NCBI GenBank assembly: GCA_026125795.1
Contig: JAHCKM010000002.1
Coordinates: forward strand, 1,302,001 to 1,366,000
Source: Burkholderiaceae bacterium
GTDB lineage: Bacteria; Pseudomonadota; Gammaproteobacteria; Burkholderiales; Burkholderiaceae_C
Reading direction: 5' to 3'
Length of the DNA: 64,000 nucleotides
Both the position numbers and the translations under genes were made by a program. Each line of letters begins with the position of its first letter. Position 1 is the stretch's first letter. Shown in pieces: positions 56,941 through 64,000 of the stretch. The notes under the pieces were generated by a model, which searched no databases, had not been told where the DNA came from, and saw only the letters and a list, made by a program, of their open reading frames with translations.

Positions 56941-57630
56941 ATGACCGATTCCCCAGGCGCTGCAGCGCTGGCCAGCACCGACTTGGTTGACAGCGACCAT
57001 CCCGCGGTGCGCGCCTTTGCGCGCCGGCACGCGGTCGGCGCCAGCGACCGCGAGCGCGCCGTGGCCTTGCACGACGCCGTACGCGACGGCTTTCGCTACG
57101 ACCCCTATCAGGTTGACCTGTCGCCAGCCGGCATGCGCGCCAGCGGCGTCGTCGAGCGCGGATATGGCTGGTGCGTGCCCAAGGCCGCGCTGCTCGCCGC
57201 GGCCTGCAGGGCGGTGGGCCTTCCGGCGCGGCTTGGTTATGCGGACGTGCGCAACCACCTGAGCACCGAGCGCATGCGGCGCACGATGCAGACCGATCTG
57301 TTCATCTGGCACGGCTACACCGACATCTGGATCGACGGCGCGTGGCGCAAGGCCACGCCGGCTTTCAACCGGGAGCTGTGCGAGCGCTTCGGCTTGTTGC
57401 CGCTGGCCTTCAACGGCCACGACGACTCGATCTACCACCCGTACGACCGGGCGGGCAACCGGCACATGGAGTACGTGCACGATCGCGGCGCCTTCGATGA
57501 CATGCCCCTCGCCGCGATCGTGGCCGACTTCGAGCGCACCTATCCGCGCTGGATCCGTCCGGGCAACGAGATGGAGAAGGCCGACTTCCTGGCCGAGGTC
57601 GAACGCGAGGTGCAGGGCGGCGGCAAATGA
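56941..57630 (+). CDS. Transglutaminase-like cysteine protein
   Basis: 229 residues, cytoplasmic. The transglutaminase-like triad is visible: Cys in GYGWCVPKAALLAAACRAVG, His in IWHGYTDIWIDGAW and Asp in the same segment. Such proteins are amidases, peptidases or transferases. GGAGG lies seven bases before the ATG at 56941. It overlaps the hotdog gene by four bases (ATGA), suggesting a joint function on acyl compounds. Confidence 0.87.
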   Translation: MTDSPGAAALASTDLVDSDHPAVRAFARRHAVGASDRERAVALHDAVRDGFRYDPYQVDLSPAGMRASGVVERGYGWCVPKAALLAAACRAVGLPARLGYADVRNHLSTERMRRTMQTDLFIWHGYTDIWIDGAWRKATPAFNRELCERFGLLPLAFNGHDDSIYHPYDRAGNRHMEYVHDRGAFDDMPLAAIVADFERTYPRWIRPGNEMEKADFLAEVEREVQGGGK

Positions 57631-58073
57631 ACGAAGCGCTCGATGTTCCGCAAGGCTTCGTGCCGCTGCCGATGGGCGGCGAATTCATGGCGGTGAACGG
57701 GCCGCTGTATCTGCGCACGGTCGACGGGCGGGCACAGCTCGGCTTTCGCGTACTGGCACGCCACACCAATCCGATGAACATCTGCCACGGCGGCATGCTG
57801 GCCAGCTTTGGCGACATGCTGTTGCCGGTGTGCATCCACCGGCAAAGCGAGATCGGCCGGCGTTTCCTGCCCACCATCAGCCTGCAGATCGACTACCTCG
57901 CGCCGGCGCCGCTCGGTGCCTGGGTGCAGGGCGAGGCTGATGTGCTGCGCGTGACGCGCACCATGGTCTTTGCGCAGGGGCTTGCGCGCGCCGATGGCGA
58001 ACCGGTGATCCGCGTCAGCGGCACCTTCAAGATCGGCCAGCCGTTCGACCGGCCGGTCGAGGCGGCCGGGTAA
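57627..58073 (+). CDS. PaaI/hotdog thioesterase
   Basis: 148 residues. Hotdog signature HTNPMNICHGGMLASFGDML with the conserved His-Gly-Gly, and the second strand PTISLQIDYLAPAPLGAWVQ. It probably cleaves acyl-CoA. The start overlaps the stop of the transglutaminase-like gene, so translation is coupled. Confidence 0.9.
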   Translation: MNEALDVPQGFVPLPMGGEFMAVNGPLYLRTVDGRAQLGFRVLARHTNPMNICHGGMLASFGDMLLPVCIHRQSEIGRRFLPTISLQIDYLAPAPLGAWVQGEADVLRVTRTMVFAQGLARADGEPVIRVSGTFKIGQPFDRPVEAAG

Positions 58074-58107
58074 CCCCGCGCGCAGCGCAGTCCACCGCGA
58101 CCGCCTT

Positions 58108-58142
58108 GCGGCCGGCCAACGCCAAACAGGGCGTCCGGCCGC
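58108..58142. terminator. Bidirectional-type hairpin between convergent genes
   Basis: GCGGCCGG (58108-58115) pairs with CCGGCCGC (58135-58142) and an inner ACGCC/GGCGT stem encloses AAACAG, with a CCA bulge. It sits between the ends of the hotdog gene (58073) and the lipoprotein gene (58151). Confidence 0.55.
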
Positions 58143-58150
58143 GTGCTTTG

Positions 58151-59299
58151 TCAGTGCTTGCGCTGGTTCAACCAGGCCAGCTTGGCGGCATACAGATCGC
58201 GTTCGCTGCTCGAGGTGCTGAGCGACTCGGCCTTCTCCAGACTGCGCTGCGCCGCTTCGACCTCGCCGAGCTGGTACTGGGCCAGCGCGAGCCAGTAGTG
58301 GAACTCGCTGGAATAGTCGGCGCGTGCTACTTCGCGCGCGAAGAAGTCGCGCGCCTGGCGTGCATCGCCGCGGCGCAGCGCAAGCTGGCCCTGGACGAAC
58401 CAGTGGAACGGCGGCTCGGGCTCCAGCGCCGCCAGCCGCGCGGCCAAGGGCTTGGCTTCGGCGTGGCGACCTTGCTGCTCGAGCAGCTGCGACAGGTTGT
58501 GCAGCGCCTGCGTCTGGTGGGGATGGCGCAGCAACAGCGCGTTGTACACGCGCTCGGCGTCGGCCAGCCGCCCGCTGCGCTGGTAGACGACGCCCAGCGT
58601 GTTGATCACGCCGACGAACGATGGGTCGGCGATCAGGCCTTCGCGCGCCCACCAATAGGCCTCGTCGTAGGCCTCGCGCGCCAGCGCTTCGGCAGCGCGG
58701 TTGTTCATGAACATCGACACCACCGTGTTCTCGGCCAGGCGCACGGTGCGCAGGCCCTTGATCTCCCCCGGGGGCAGGAAGTCGATGGTCCAGTGACGGG
58801 CGTCTTCGCCGCGCGCGCGGTCGACGGCGCGGCGTCCGAGCGTGATGTTGATGTGGCCGCTGCGCAGCAGCAGCGTGCCGCTTCGGCTCCAGGTCTCGTC
58901 GGCATAGGCGCTGTGGAACTCGACCTCGAGCCCCAACTCCTTGGCCAGCGCCGCCGTCATGACCACCAGCGAGAGGCAATTGCCGGCGCGCGCCGCGAAC
59001 GCCTGGGACGCGTTGCGCGTGTACGAGGCGTCGTACTCCAGCTTCAGCTCGCCGCGTGTGTAGAGCGCATCCACCAGGCCCTTGGGCTTGCCGTGCCTGC
59101 GCATCAGCGGCCAGGCGCTGCGCAGGTAGTCGCGCATCGCATCGTCGATGGCGAACACTTCCGCCGCACTGATGGCCTGCGCCGGCCTGGCGAACGCATC
59201 GTCGCGCAACAGCGCCTGCGGCTCCACCGGCACGCTCGGCGCGCCGGCACAGCCGAGCAGTGTCATCAGGAGGACGGCGCTGAAGAACCGTCGGAGCAT
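58151..59299 (-). CDS. TPR lipoprotein with transglutaminase-like domain
   Basis: 382 residues. Lipobox LLGC at residue 13-16, so anchored to a membrane. The first half (about 60-200) has a transglutaminase-like Cys/His pair: GNCLSLVVMTAALAKELGLE and RSGHINITLGRR. The second half (about 215-380) is TPR: FVGVINTLGVVYQRSGRLAD, HQTQALHNLSQLLEQQGRHA, SSEFHYWLALAQYQLGEVEA. No direct partner is encoded. Role unknown; may process or bind periplasmic peptides. Confidence 0.85.
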   Translation of the reverse strand: MLRRFFSAVLLMTLLGCAGAPSVPVEPQALLRDDAFARPAQAISAAEVFAIDDAMRDYLRSAWPLMRRHGKPKGLVDALYTRGELKLEYDASYTRNASQAFAARAGNCLSLVVMTAALAKELGLEVEFHSAYADETWSRSGTLLLRSGHINITLGRRAVDRARGEDARHWTIDFLPPGEIKGLRTVRLAENTVVSMFMNNRAAEALAREAYDEAYWWAREGLIADPSFVGVINTLGVVYQRSGRLADAERVYNALLLRHPHQTQALHNLSQLLEQQGRHAEAKPLAARLAALEPEPPFHWFVQGQLALRRGDARQARDFFAREVARADYSSEFHYWLALAQYQLGEVEAAQRSLEKAESLSTSSSERDLYAAKLAWLNQRKH

Positions 59300-59395
59300 C
59301 GAGTCCCCTGCGGGCGCTGCAGCACGCCCAAGCGCGCTGATTGTGCGCCGGACGTGCGGCCGGGATGGTCGGTGTTTTCGGATCGGATGACCCGC

Positions 59396-59581
59396 TCAGA
59401 CGCGCGGCAGGCGCTGCCCGGTCACCACCACTTGCTGGATCTGGCCGGTGCTGACCGCGTACGCCAGGCAGGCCTGCTCATGCCGCGTATCGGCCGTGGT
59501 GCCGAGCGCCGTCAGGATGCCCAGCGTGACGAAGCCCGACAGACCCAAGGCGATGGTGCGGATGGCAAAGCGCTCGAACAT
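59396..59581 (-). CDS. Small single-pass membrane protein
   Basis: 61 residues with start at 59581 behind AGGAGG. One hydrophobic segment (IRTIALGLSGFVTLGILTAL) then a short polar tail with one Cys (EQACLAYAVSTGQIQQVVVT). Its promoter region shares an exact 15-base word (59625-59639) with the small secreted protein gene at 3600-3839. Function unknown. Confidence 0.75.
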   Translation of the reverse strand: MFERFAIRTIALGLSGFVTLGILTALGTTADTRHEQACLAYAVSTGQIQQVVVTGQRLPRV

Positions 59582-59624
59582 GTGATCCTCCTGGCGTGCA
59601 ACCAACCGGGTGGCTGACGAGGGG

Positions 59625-59639
59625 CACTGTAGGCACGCG
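59625..59639 (-). promoter_or_regulatory. Shared 15-base word with -10-like TACAGT
   Basis: On the minus strand the word is CGCGTGCCTACAGTG, identical to 3893-3879. The enclosed TACAGT is a plausible -10 for the small membrane protein gene starting at 59581; no convincing -35 is seen here, unlike the other copy. Confidence 0.4.
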
Positions 59640-59762
59640 CGTCGCGCGCCGCGAGCCGATTGCGACGAACTGCGAGCAGGCGCGGATGAACTGCATGCCG
59701 GCTCGGTGTAATCGAGTTGTCAGACGGCCTCAGGCGGAGCGGCTCGCGCCAATCCCTCCGCT

Positions 59763-60842
59763 TCAGCGGGCGCCGCGTGCGGTGCGCTCGTACCAACCCT
59801 TGCTGCGGTTGACCACGCGCACCACCAGCAGCATCACCGGCACCTCGATCAGCACGCCGACCACGGTGGCCAGCGCGGCGCCCGATTCGAAGCCGAAGAG
59901 GCTGATCGCGGCCGCCACCGCCAGCTCGAAGAAATTGCTCGCGCCGATCAGCGCCGACGGGCAGGCCACGCGGTGCGATTCGCCGAGCCGGCGGTTCAGC
60001 CAGTAGGCCAGGCCCGAGTTGAAGAACACCTGGATCAGGATTGGCACGGCGAGCATCGCGATGACCAGCGGCTGCTTCAGGATGGCCTCGCCCTGGAAGG
60101 CGAACAGCAGCACCAGCGTGGCGAGCAGGGCGGTGATCGACCACGGGCCGATCCTTGCCAGCGTGGCATTGAACGCGCCCTGTCCGCGTGCCAGCAAGGC
60201 CTTGCGCCAGGCCTGCGCGATCAGCACCGGGATGACGATGTAGAGCACTACAGAGGTCAGCAGTGTGTCCCACGGCACCGTGATCGACGACAACCCGAGC
60301 AGCAGCGCGACGATGGGCGCGAACGCGAACACCATGATCGTGTCGTTCAGCGCCACTTGGCTCAGCGTGAAGAGCGGGTCACCGTTCGTCAACCGGCTCC
60401 AGACGAACACCATCGCCGTGCAAGGCGCCGCGGCGAGCAGGATCAGGCCGGCGACATAGCTGTCGAGCTGCTCCGTGGGCAGGTACGGCGCGAAGACGTG
60501 GCGAATGAAGACCCAGCCGAGCAGCGCCATCGAGAAGGGCTTGACCGCCCAGTTGACGAACAGCGTCACGCCGATGCCGCGCCAGTGCTGCTTCACCTGG
60601 TGCAAGGCGCCGAAGTCGACCTTGAGCAGCATCGGGATGATCATCACCCAGATCAACAGGCCGACCGGGATGTTGACGCGCGCGACCTCCATGCGACCGA
60701 CGGCCTGGAACGGCACCGGCAGCATCTGCCCGAGCGCGATGCCGACGACGATGCAGAGGAACACCCACACCGTCAGATAGCGCTCGAAGACGCTCATCGA
60801 CGCGGCTGCGCGGGCCGGTGCAGCCAGCGTGGTGGTGTTCAT
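59763..60842 (-). CDS. acr3: Arsenite efflux permease Acr3
   Basis: 359 residues, ten hydrophobic helices. Acr3 exports As(III), and sometimes Sb(III), using the proton gradient. The essential Cys lies in LLAAAPCTAMVFVWSRLTNG (fourth helix region), followed by GDPLFTLSQVALNDTIMVFA, both near-invariant. Last gene of the arsR-arsI-arsC-acr3 unit. Confidence 0.95.
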   Translation of the reverse strand: MNTTTLAAPARAAASMSVFERYLTVWVFLCIVVGIALGQMLPVPFQAVGRMEVARVNIPVGLLIWVMIIPMLLKVDFGALHQVKQHWRGIGVTLFVNWAVKPFSMALLGWVFIRHVFAPYLPTEQLDSYVAGLILLAAAPCTAMVFVWSRLTNGDPLFTLSQVALNDTIMVFAFAPIVALLLGLSSITVPWDTLLTSVVLYIVIPVLIAQAWRKALLARGQGAFNATLARIGPWSITALLATLVLLFAFQGEAILKQPLVIAMLAVPILIQVFFNSGLAYWLNRRLGESHRVACPSALIGASNFFELAVAAAISLFGFESGAALATVVGVLIEVPVMLLVVRVVNRSKGWYERTARGAR

Positions 60843-60844
60843 GC

Positions 60845-61351
60845 TCAGCTCTTGCCGATCTCGATCAAAGCGGCCTGGAGATCGTGGCGAGTCATCGTGT
60901 GCAGCGGCAACGCGAGCAGCTGCAGCATGCGGTAGCCGATGGCCTGTCGAGTGAGCTCGAACGCGCGGCGCTTGCTTTCATCGCCGCCGTCGGCGTTCGA
61001 CGGATCCGGATAGCTCCAGTGCACCTTGACCGGCTGGCCGCTCTGGCCGCCGACGAACAACGGGCAGGGCTCGGCCGCGGCGCTGTCGCAAACCGTGATC
61101 ACGATCGACAGCGGCGGCGCGCCGGCGCGGCTGAACTCGTCCCAGCTCTTGCTGCGGTAGCCGCCGGTGTCGACGCCGGCGTTCTGCAGCGCCTCGATCG
61201 CGAACGGGTTGATGCGGCCGCTCGGCGCGCTGCCGGCGCTGTGCGCTTTGACATCCTTGCCCAGCCTCACGGCCCAGTGGTTCAGCATGCCTTCGCTCAA
61301 CACGCTGCGCGCCGAGTTGTGCGTGCACAGGACCAGCACGTGGGTCGTCAT
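60845..61351 (-). CDS. arsC: Arsenate reductase, low-molecular-weight phosphatase type
   Basis: 168 residues. P-loop CTHNSARSVLSEGM near the N-terminus (C-x5-R) with the nucleophilic Cys, plus two further Cys in VCDSAAAEPCPLF for the disulphide relay to thioredoxin. It reduces arsenate to arsenite, the substrate of Acr3. Stop lies two bases from the acr3 start. The extra C-terminal region is typical of the proteobacterial branch. Confidence 0.93.
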   Translation of the reverse strand: MTTHVLVLCTHNSARSVLSEGMLNHWAVRLGKDVKAHSAGSAPSGRINPFAIEALQNAGVDTGGYRSKSWDEFSRAGAPPLSIVITVCDSAAAEPCPLFVGGQSGQPVKVHWSYPDPSNADGGDESKRRAFELTRQAIGYRMLQLLALPLHTMTRHDLQAALIEIGKS

Positions 61352-61380
61352 GTGGCTCCGGCTTGTTGCGCGGCGGCAGA

Positions 61381-61899
61381 TCAGCAGCAGGAGGACTTGG
61401 AGGCGGTCACCGCGATGCCGATCGGCTTGCCGCGCGGCGCCGGTGTGCGGCGGGCCTGCGATTCGCCCGCGTCGGCGCTTGCCGCTGGCGTGCAGCAAGC
61501 CGCTGCAGGCGTGGCCTGCTGCCCTTCACTGAACACCGGGATGTTGCCCAGCGTGTGGAAGTGCTCCCACGCGATGCCTTGCGGATCGGTGACCCAGTGC
61601 TTCTCGCTGCGCGCGTAGCAGCACGTGGTCTCGCCCTCGTCGAGCAGCGCCATGTCGGCGGCCTCGGCGCGCGCCTTCATGATCGCGAGCTCCTCGGTGT
61701 CGTCGGTCTGGAAGCCGAGGTGGTCGATGCCGGGTTTGGCGCCGCGCGTCGAGATGGCGAAGTTGATGCGCGGATCTTCGAGCATCCATTTCGCGTAGTC
61801 GCTCTCGACGCGCGCGGGTTCGGCCGCGAACAGTTTCGAATAGAAGCCGATGCTCTTGTCGAGGTCCTCGACGTGCACGTGGACGTGGAATCGTTTCAT
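61381..61899 (-). CDS. arsI: ArsI/CadI-family C-As lyase-like dioxygenase
   Basis: 172 residues, vicinal-oxygen-chelate fold. The iron triad is visible as His5 (MKRFHVHVHV), His in PGIDHLGFQ and Glu in IAWEHFH; the vicinal Cys pair in GETTCCYA is the As-binding site of ArsI. ArsI demethylates methylarsenite to As(III). The C-terminal ~40 residues add two more Cys pairs (AAACCTPA, SSCC), perhaps extra As-binding. CadI proteins share the fold, so the substrate is inferred from the operon. Confidence 0.88.
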   Translation of the reverse strand: MKRFHVHVHVEDLDKSIGFYSKLFAAEPARVESDYAKWMLEDPRINFAISTRGAKPGIDHLGFQTDDTEELAIMKARAEAADMALLDEGETTCCYARSEKHWVTDPQGIAWEHFHTLGNIPVFSEGQQATPAAACCTPAASADAGESQARRTPAPRGKPIGIAVTASKSSCC

Positions 61900-61912
61900 G
61901 GTCTCTCCAGTT

Positions 61913-62242
61913 TCAACAGGTGGTGCGGCGCTTGGCCCTGCCGCCTGGCGCGCAGGTCTTGGCCATGCAGCAGTGGTCGGTCAGGTAGGCGATCAGCTCG
62001 TTCATCCGTTCGAGGGCCGGGCGGTAGTGCAGGTTGCGCCCGACTCGCTCTGCGTTCACCAGGTCGGCGTGCATCAGCTCTTTCAGGTGGAAGGAAAGGG
62101 TCGAGCCGGGGATGTCGAGCATCACGGACAACGCGCTCGGAGTCAGACCCTCGGGCCCGGCACCGACCAAGGCTCGGAAGGTGCGCAAGCGAGCACCCTG
62201 GGCCAACGCGGCGAGCGCAACGACGGCACTTTTCTCGTTCAT
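61913..62242 (-). CDS. arsR: ArsR-type arsenic-responsive repressor
   Basis: 109 residues. ArsR winged helix (LTPSALSVMLDIPGSTLSFH then LKELMHADLVNAERVGRNLH). The As-binding Cys cluster is at the C-terminus, C91-C92-x4-C97 (DHCCMAKTC), like the Acidithiobacillus-type repressors rather than the ELCVCDL helix of plasmid ArsR. Start overlaps the likely start of transcription (see promoter). Controls its own operon. Confidence 0.94.
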   Translation of the reverse strand: MNEKSAVVALAALAQGARLRTFRALVGAGPEGLTPSALSVMLDIPGSTLSFHLKELMHADLVNAERVGRNLHYRPALERMNELIAYLTDHCCMAKTCAPGGRAKRRTTC

Positions 62243-62278
62243 AATTCTAAGTCTATGGAATCATGGAAAAATGGTCAA
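62240..62278 (-). promoter_or_regulatory. arsR promoter and overlapping operator
   Basis: On the minus strand: -35 TTGACC (62278-62273), 17-base spacer, -10 TAGACT (62255-62250). An inverted repeat CATAATTC (62240-62247) and GAATCATG (62258-62265), matching at 7 of 8 positions with a 10-base spacer, straddles the -10 and the start codon and is the likely ArsR site. The -10 is only seven bases from the ATG, so the transcript may be leaderless. Confidence 0.62.
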
Positions 62279-62342
62279 GCCTGCCCATCACCGGGTCGTG
62301 CCTTTGCACCGGCGGCGACCGACGGGCGGCGTCGAGCCCGGG

Positions 62343-62356
62343 TTGACGTGGGTCAA
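62343..62356. promoter_or_regulatory. FNR/Anr-like box 1
   Basis: TTGAC-GTGG-GTCAA, a perfect inverted repeat equal to the FNR/Anr dyad TTGAY-N4-RTCAA. It lies between arsR and the CDF remnant, about 155 bases before the remnant. Confidence 0.5.
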
Positions 62357-62510
62357 GCGACAAGGGCGAGCGCGCTGCATCCTCCTGAAATCTCGTTCAG
62401 CACGCTGCGAGGCATCCCGGACGTTGGTCTTGTGTTCAACGCGGTCCCGTAGCGGCGCTGTCTCGTGCCATGACCCAGCTTCAATCGCGCCTTCGCCCTC
62501 GGCATCGGCC

Positions 62511-62849
62511 GTGATCGGCACATGGAACCTGTTCAAACAATCGCTGCACCTGCTGTTCGACGGCGTGCCCGAGGGCGCGGACCTGCACGCCGTGCAGGCC
62601 CTGCTGGAAGGGCTTCGCGGCGTGGCGCGCGTGCACGATCTGTATGTCTGGGCCATGGGCACCTCGGAAGTCGCCATGACCGCGCACCTGGTGATGCCCG
62701 AGGGACATGCCGGCGACGCCTTCCTGCAGCACGCCACTGAACAACTGCACGACCGTTTCGGAATCGGGCACGCCACGCTGCAGGTGGTGCGCGTGCCGTT
62801 CACCACGCCGTGTGGCGTGCCCTCTGCGTCGCACAAGCCAGGGCGGTGA
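62511..62849 (+). pseudogene. Remnant of a cation diffusion facilitator (CzcD-like), C-terminal part only
   Basis: About 112 codons resemble the C-terminal cytoplasmic domain of CDF metal transporters (IGTWNLFKQSLHLLFDGVPE, ALLEGLRGVARVHDLYVWAM, TSEVAMTAHLVMPEG, LHDRFGIGHATLQV). The transmembrane half that should precede it is missing; the upstream ~230 bases have no homologous frame that I can see. A GTG at 62511 could start translation of the soluble domain, so it might be a retained stand-alone domain, but decay is simpler. Confidence 0.7.
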
Positions 62850-62948
62850 CGCCAGGCATGTGTGAACCGTTGGCCCTGTCGAGTTGCCGGCAGGTCGTCC
62901 GGCACGGCTGATGTCGCGAGTGTGCGACGAGCGCCTCAAACGGTTTGC

Positions 62949-62962
62949 TTGATCGTGGTCAA
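62949..62962 (+). promoter_or_regulatory. FNR/Anr-like box 2
   Basis: TTGAT-CGTG-GTCAA, matching the FNR consensus half-sites with one base of asymmetry. Its centre (62955.5) would put an FNR-activated (-41.5) start near 62997, about 60 bases before the permease gene. Confidence 0.55.
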
Positions 62963-63056
62963 CGTCGCGGCAGGGGACCGGGAGTCTCATCAACAGGTCG
63001 CTGCAGCGTCGTGCGAAACGACTTGGGCTGCCTGAGACTTGCCGCTTTGCGAGGAC

Positions 63057-64000
63057 ATGACCACTTTCCTGCACCTGTTGAACGGCGGAGCCGGCAACCT
63101 GGCCGCCTACCTCGCTGCCCATGTGCTGTTGTGCCTGCTGCCGGCGTTCTTCATTGCCGGTGCCATGACCGCGCTGATTCCCAAGGCGAGCATCACCCGC
63201 TGGTTGGGCCGCAACGCACCGTATCGCGTGTCTTACCCCGCCGCTGCGGCCGCGGGCTCTTTGCTGGCGGTGTGCTCGTGCACGATCGTGCCGCTGTTCG
63301 CAGGCATCTACAAGAAGGGCGCCGGTCTGGGGCCTGCGATCACCTTCTTGTTCTTCGCGCCGGCCGGCAACATCCTCGCGCTCGCGTACACCGGCAGCAT
63401 CCTCGGTGCGGAGTTCGCGTTTGCGCGATTCGTGTTGTGCCTGCTGTTCGGCATCGGCATCGGCCTGCTGATGGCGATGCTGTTCTGGCGCGACGACGCC
63501 AGCCACGACGCACAGACCGATGCCTTGTTCGCCGAGCAGGCGAGCATCGGCCGCGCGGCCACCGGCGTGTTGCTGTCGCTGATCGCGGTGCTGATCGCCG
63601 GCACGCTCAAGCTATCGCTGCTGAATGCCAGTGTCGTCTCGGTCACGCTGCCGTTGCCCTGGGCCGAGGCCTGGCAGGCCACGCTGTTTCACTGGGTGCC
63701 GTTCGACGCCGCCAAGGGCGAAGAGGGCGTGAGCGTGCAAGGCTCGCTGCTGATCGTGCTGCTGCTGCTGATCGGCCTGGCCGCGTGGAAGGGCCTGGAG
63801 AACATCATCGAGGGCGCCAATCGCTGGACCTGGATTGCATTGGGGTTGGCTGCCGCCACGCTGCTGGTGGCGGCCATGCGGCTCACGGCACGCCCCGACG
63901 GGCTGGAGCTCGCGCTCACCGGGCGGGTGTTGGCGGTCGGCGCGGCACTGGTTGCCGTGCTGCATTGCGCGCGCCGGCTCGATGGCGACGCCTGGCGGAG
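63057..64000 (+). CDS. Permease of the PF03773 (ArsP/SaoE-like) family, 3' end cut
   Basis: 314 codons are visible and the frame runs off the right edge. GAGGA lies just before the ATG. Many hydrophobic helices; the family motif is in SLLAVCSCTIVPLFAGIYKK and GPAITFLFFAPAGNILALAY (Cys-Ser-Cys, Pro-rich helix). ArsP members export trivalent organoarsenicals; others handle Cu or Zn, or unknown solutes. Location after the ars genes favours arsenic, the upstream FNR boxes an anaerobic role; both are inferences. Confidence 0.83.
   Translation, partial: MTTFLHLLNGGAGNLAAYLAAHVLLCLLPAFFIAGAMTALIPKASITRWLGRNAPYRVSYPAAAAAGSLLAVCSCTIVPLFAGIYKKGAGLGPAITFLFFAPAGNILALAYTGSILGAEFAFARFVLCLLFGIGIGLLMAMLFWRDDASHDAQTDALFAEQASIGRAATGVLLSLIAVLIAGTLKLSLLNASVVSVTLPLPWAEAWQATLFHWVPFDAAKGEEGVSVQGSLLIVLLLLIGLAAWKGLENIIEGANRWTWIALGLAAATLLVAAMRLTARPDGLELALTGRVLAVGAALVAVLHCARRLDGDAWR

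Overview
The window is a GC-rich chromosomal segment of a betaproteobacterium, most likely Burkholderiales of the Leptothrix/Rubrivivax/Comamonadaceae kind. I infer this from the gene families (DUF2145, DUF4124, DUF3014, PA2778/PA2779 pair, two-exbD Ton cluster), the glnA-ntrB-ntrC block, the long-type ArgG, the recurrent -10-like CAAT motifs, and short GC palindromes of the kind scattered through Burkholderiales genomes. I see no rRNA, tRNA, CRISPR array, insertion sequence, integrase or phage gene. Coding density is high. Both window edges cut genes: a KefB-type antiporter on the left and a PF03773-type permease on the right.

Layout. 1-3.5 kb: antiporter end, EamA transporter, two secreted proteins. 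3.6-6.5 kb: small secreted protein, then a three-gene set of catalytically dead HtrA-like protein, degenerate LuxR-type regulator and intact HtrA-like protease. 6.5-10.3 kb: hydrolases, a secreted cupin, a LysR regulator and an orphan substrate-binding protein. 10.4-18.7 kb: argG, acyltransferase-like membrane protein, rlmB, sirtuin, AIM24 protein, secreted creatininase-like protein with a beta-propeller partner, CinA-N protein. 18.7-23.8 kb: nitrogen regulation (glnA with two NtrC boxes and a sigma54 promoter, DUF4124 protein, ntrB, ntrC). 23.9-28.7 kb (minus strand): unknown protein, then the thyA-folA-xth operon and an ABC exporter. 28.7-31.4 kb: ribbon-helix-helix protein, diguanylate cyclase, Rieske oxygenase. 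31.4-36.7 kb (minus strand): AttEFGH-like ABC system with an inserted diiron-like MBL protein. 36.8-44.3 kb: chemoreceptor and soluble Cache protein, DUF3014, miaA/MFS pair, PA2779/PA2778 pair, ChaC-like protein. 44.3-46.8 kb: edd-eda of the Entner-Doudoroff pathway. 46.9-50.9 kb: glyoxalase/thioesterase divergent from a MarR-MFS operon, then GFA and SDR enzymes. 50.9-54.7 kb (minus strand): tonB-exbB-exbD-exbD-TPR. 55.2-59.6 kb: repeat-rich membrane protein, transglutaminase-like and hotdog proteins, lipoprotein. 59.8-64 kb: arsR-arsI-arsC-acr3, a cation-diffusion-facilitator remnant, and a permease gene behind FNR-like boxes.

The most interesting points are: the pseudoprotease/pseudo-receiver/HtrA triad; a palindromic repeat inserted in frame inside ntrB; the AttH-type ABC cluster with an embedded diiron-like protein; a fully symmetric MarR operator-promoter with a probable leaderless transcript; and an arsenic locus combining ArsI, Acr3 and a possibly oxygen-regulated permease. 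Base positions and motifs were read by eye; family assignments rest on motif recognition, not database searches.
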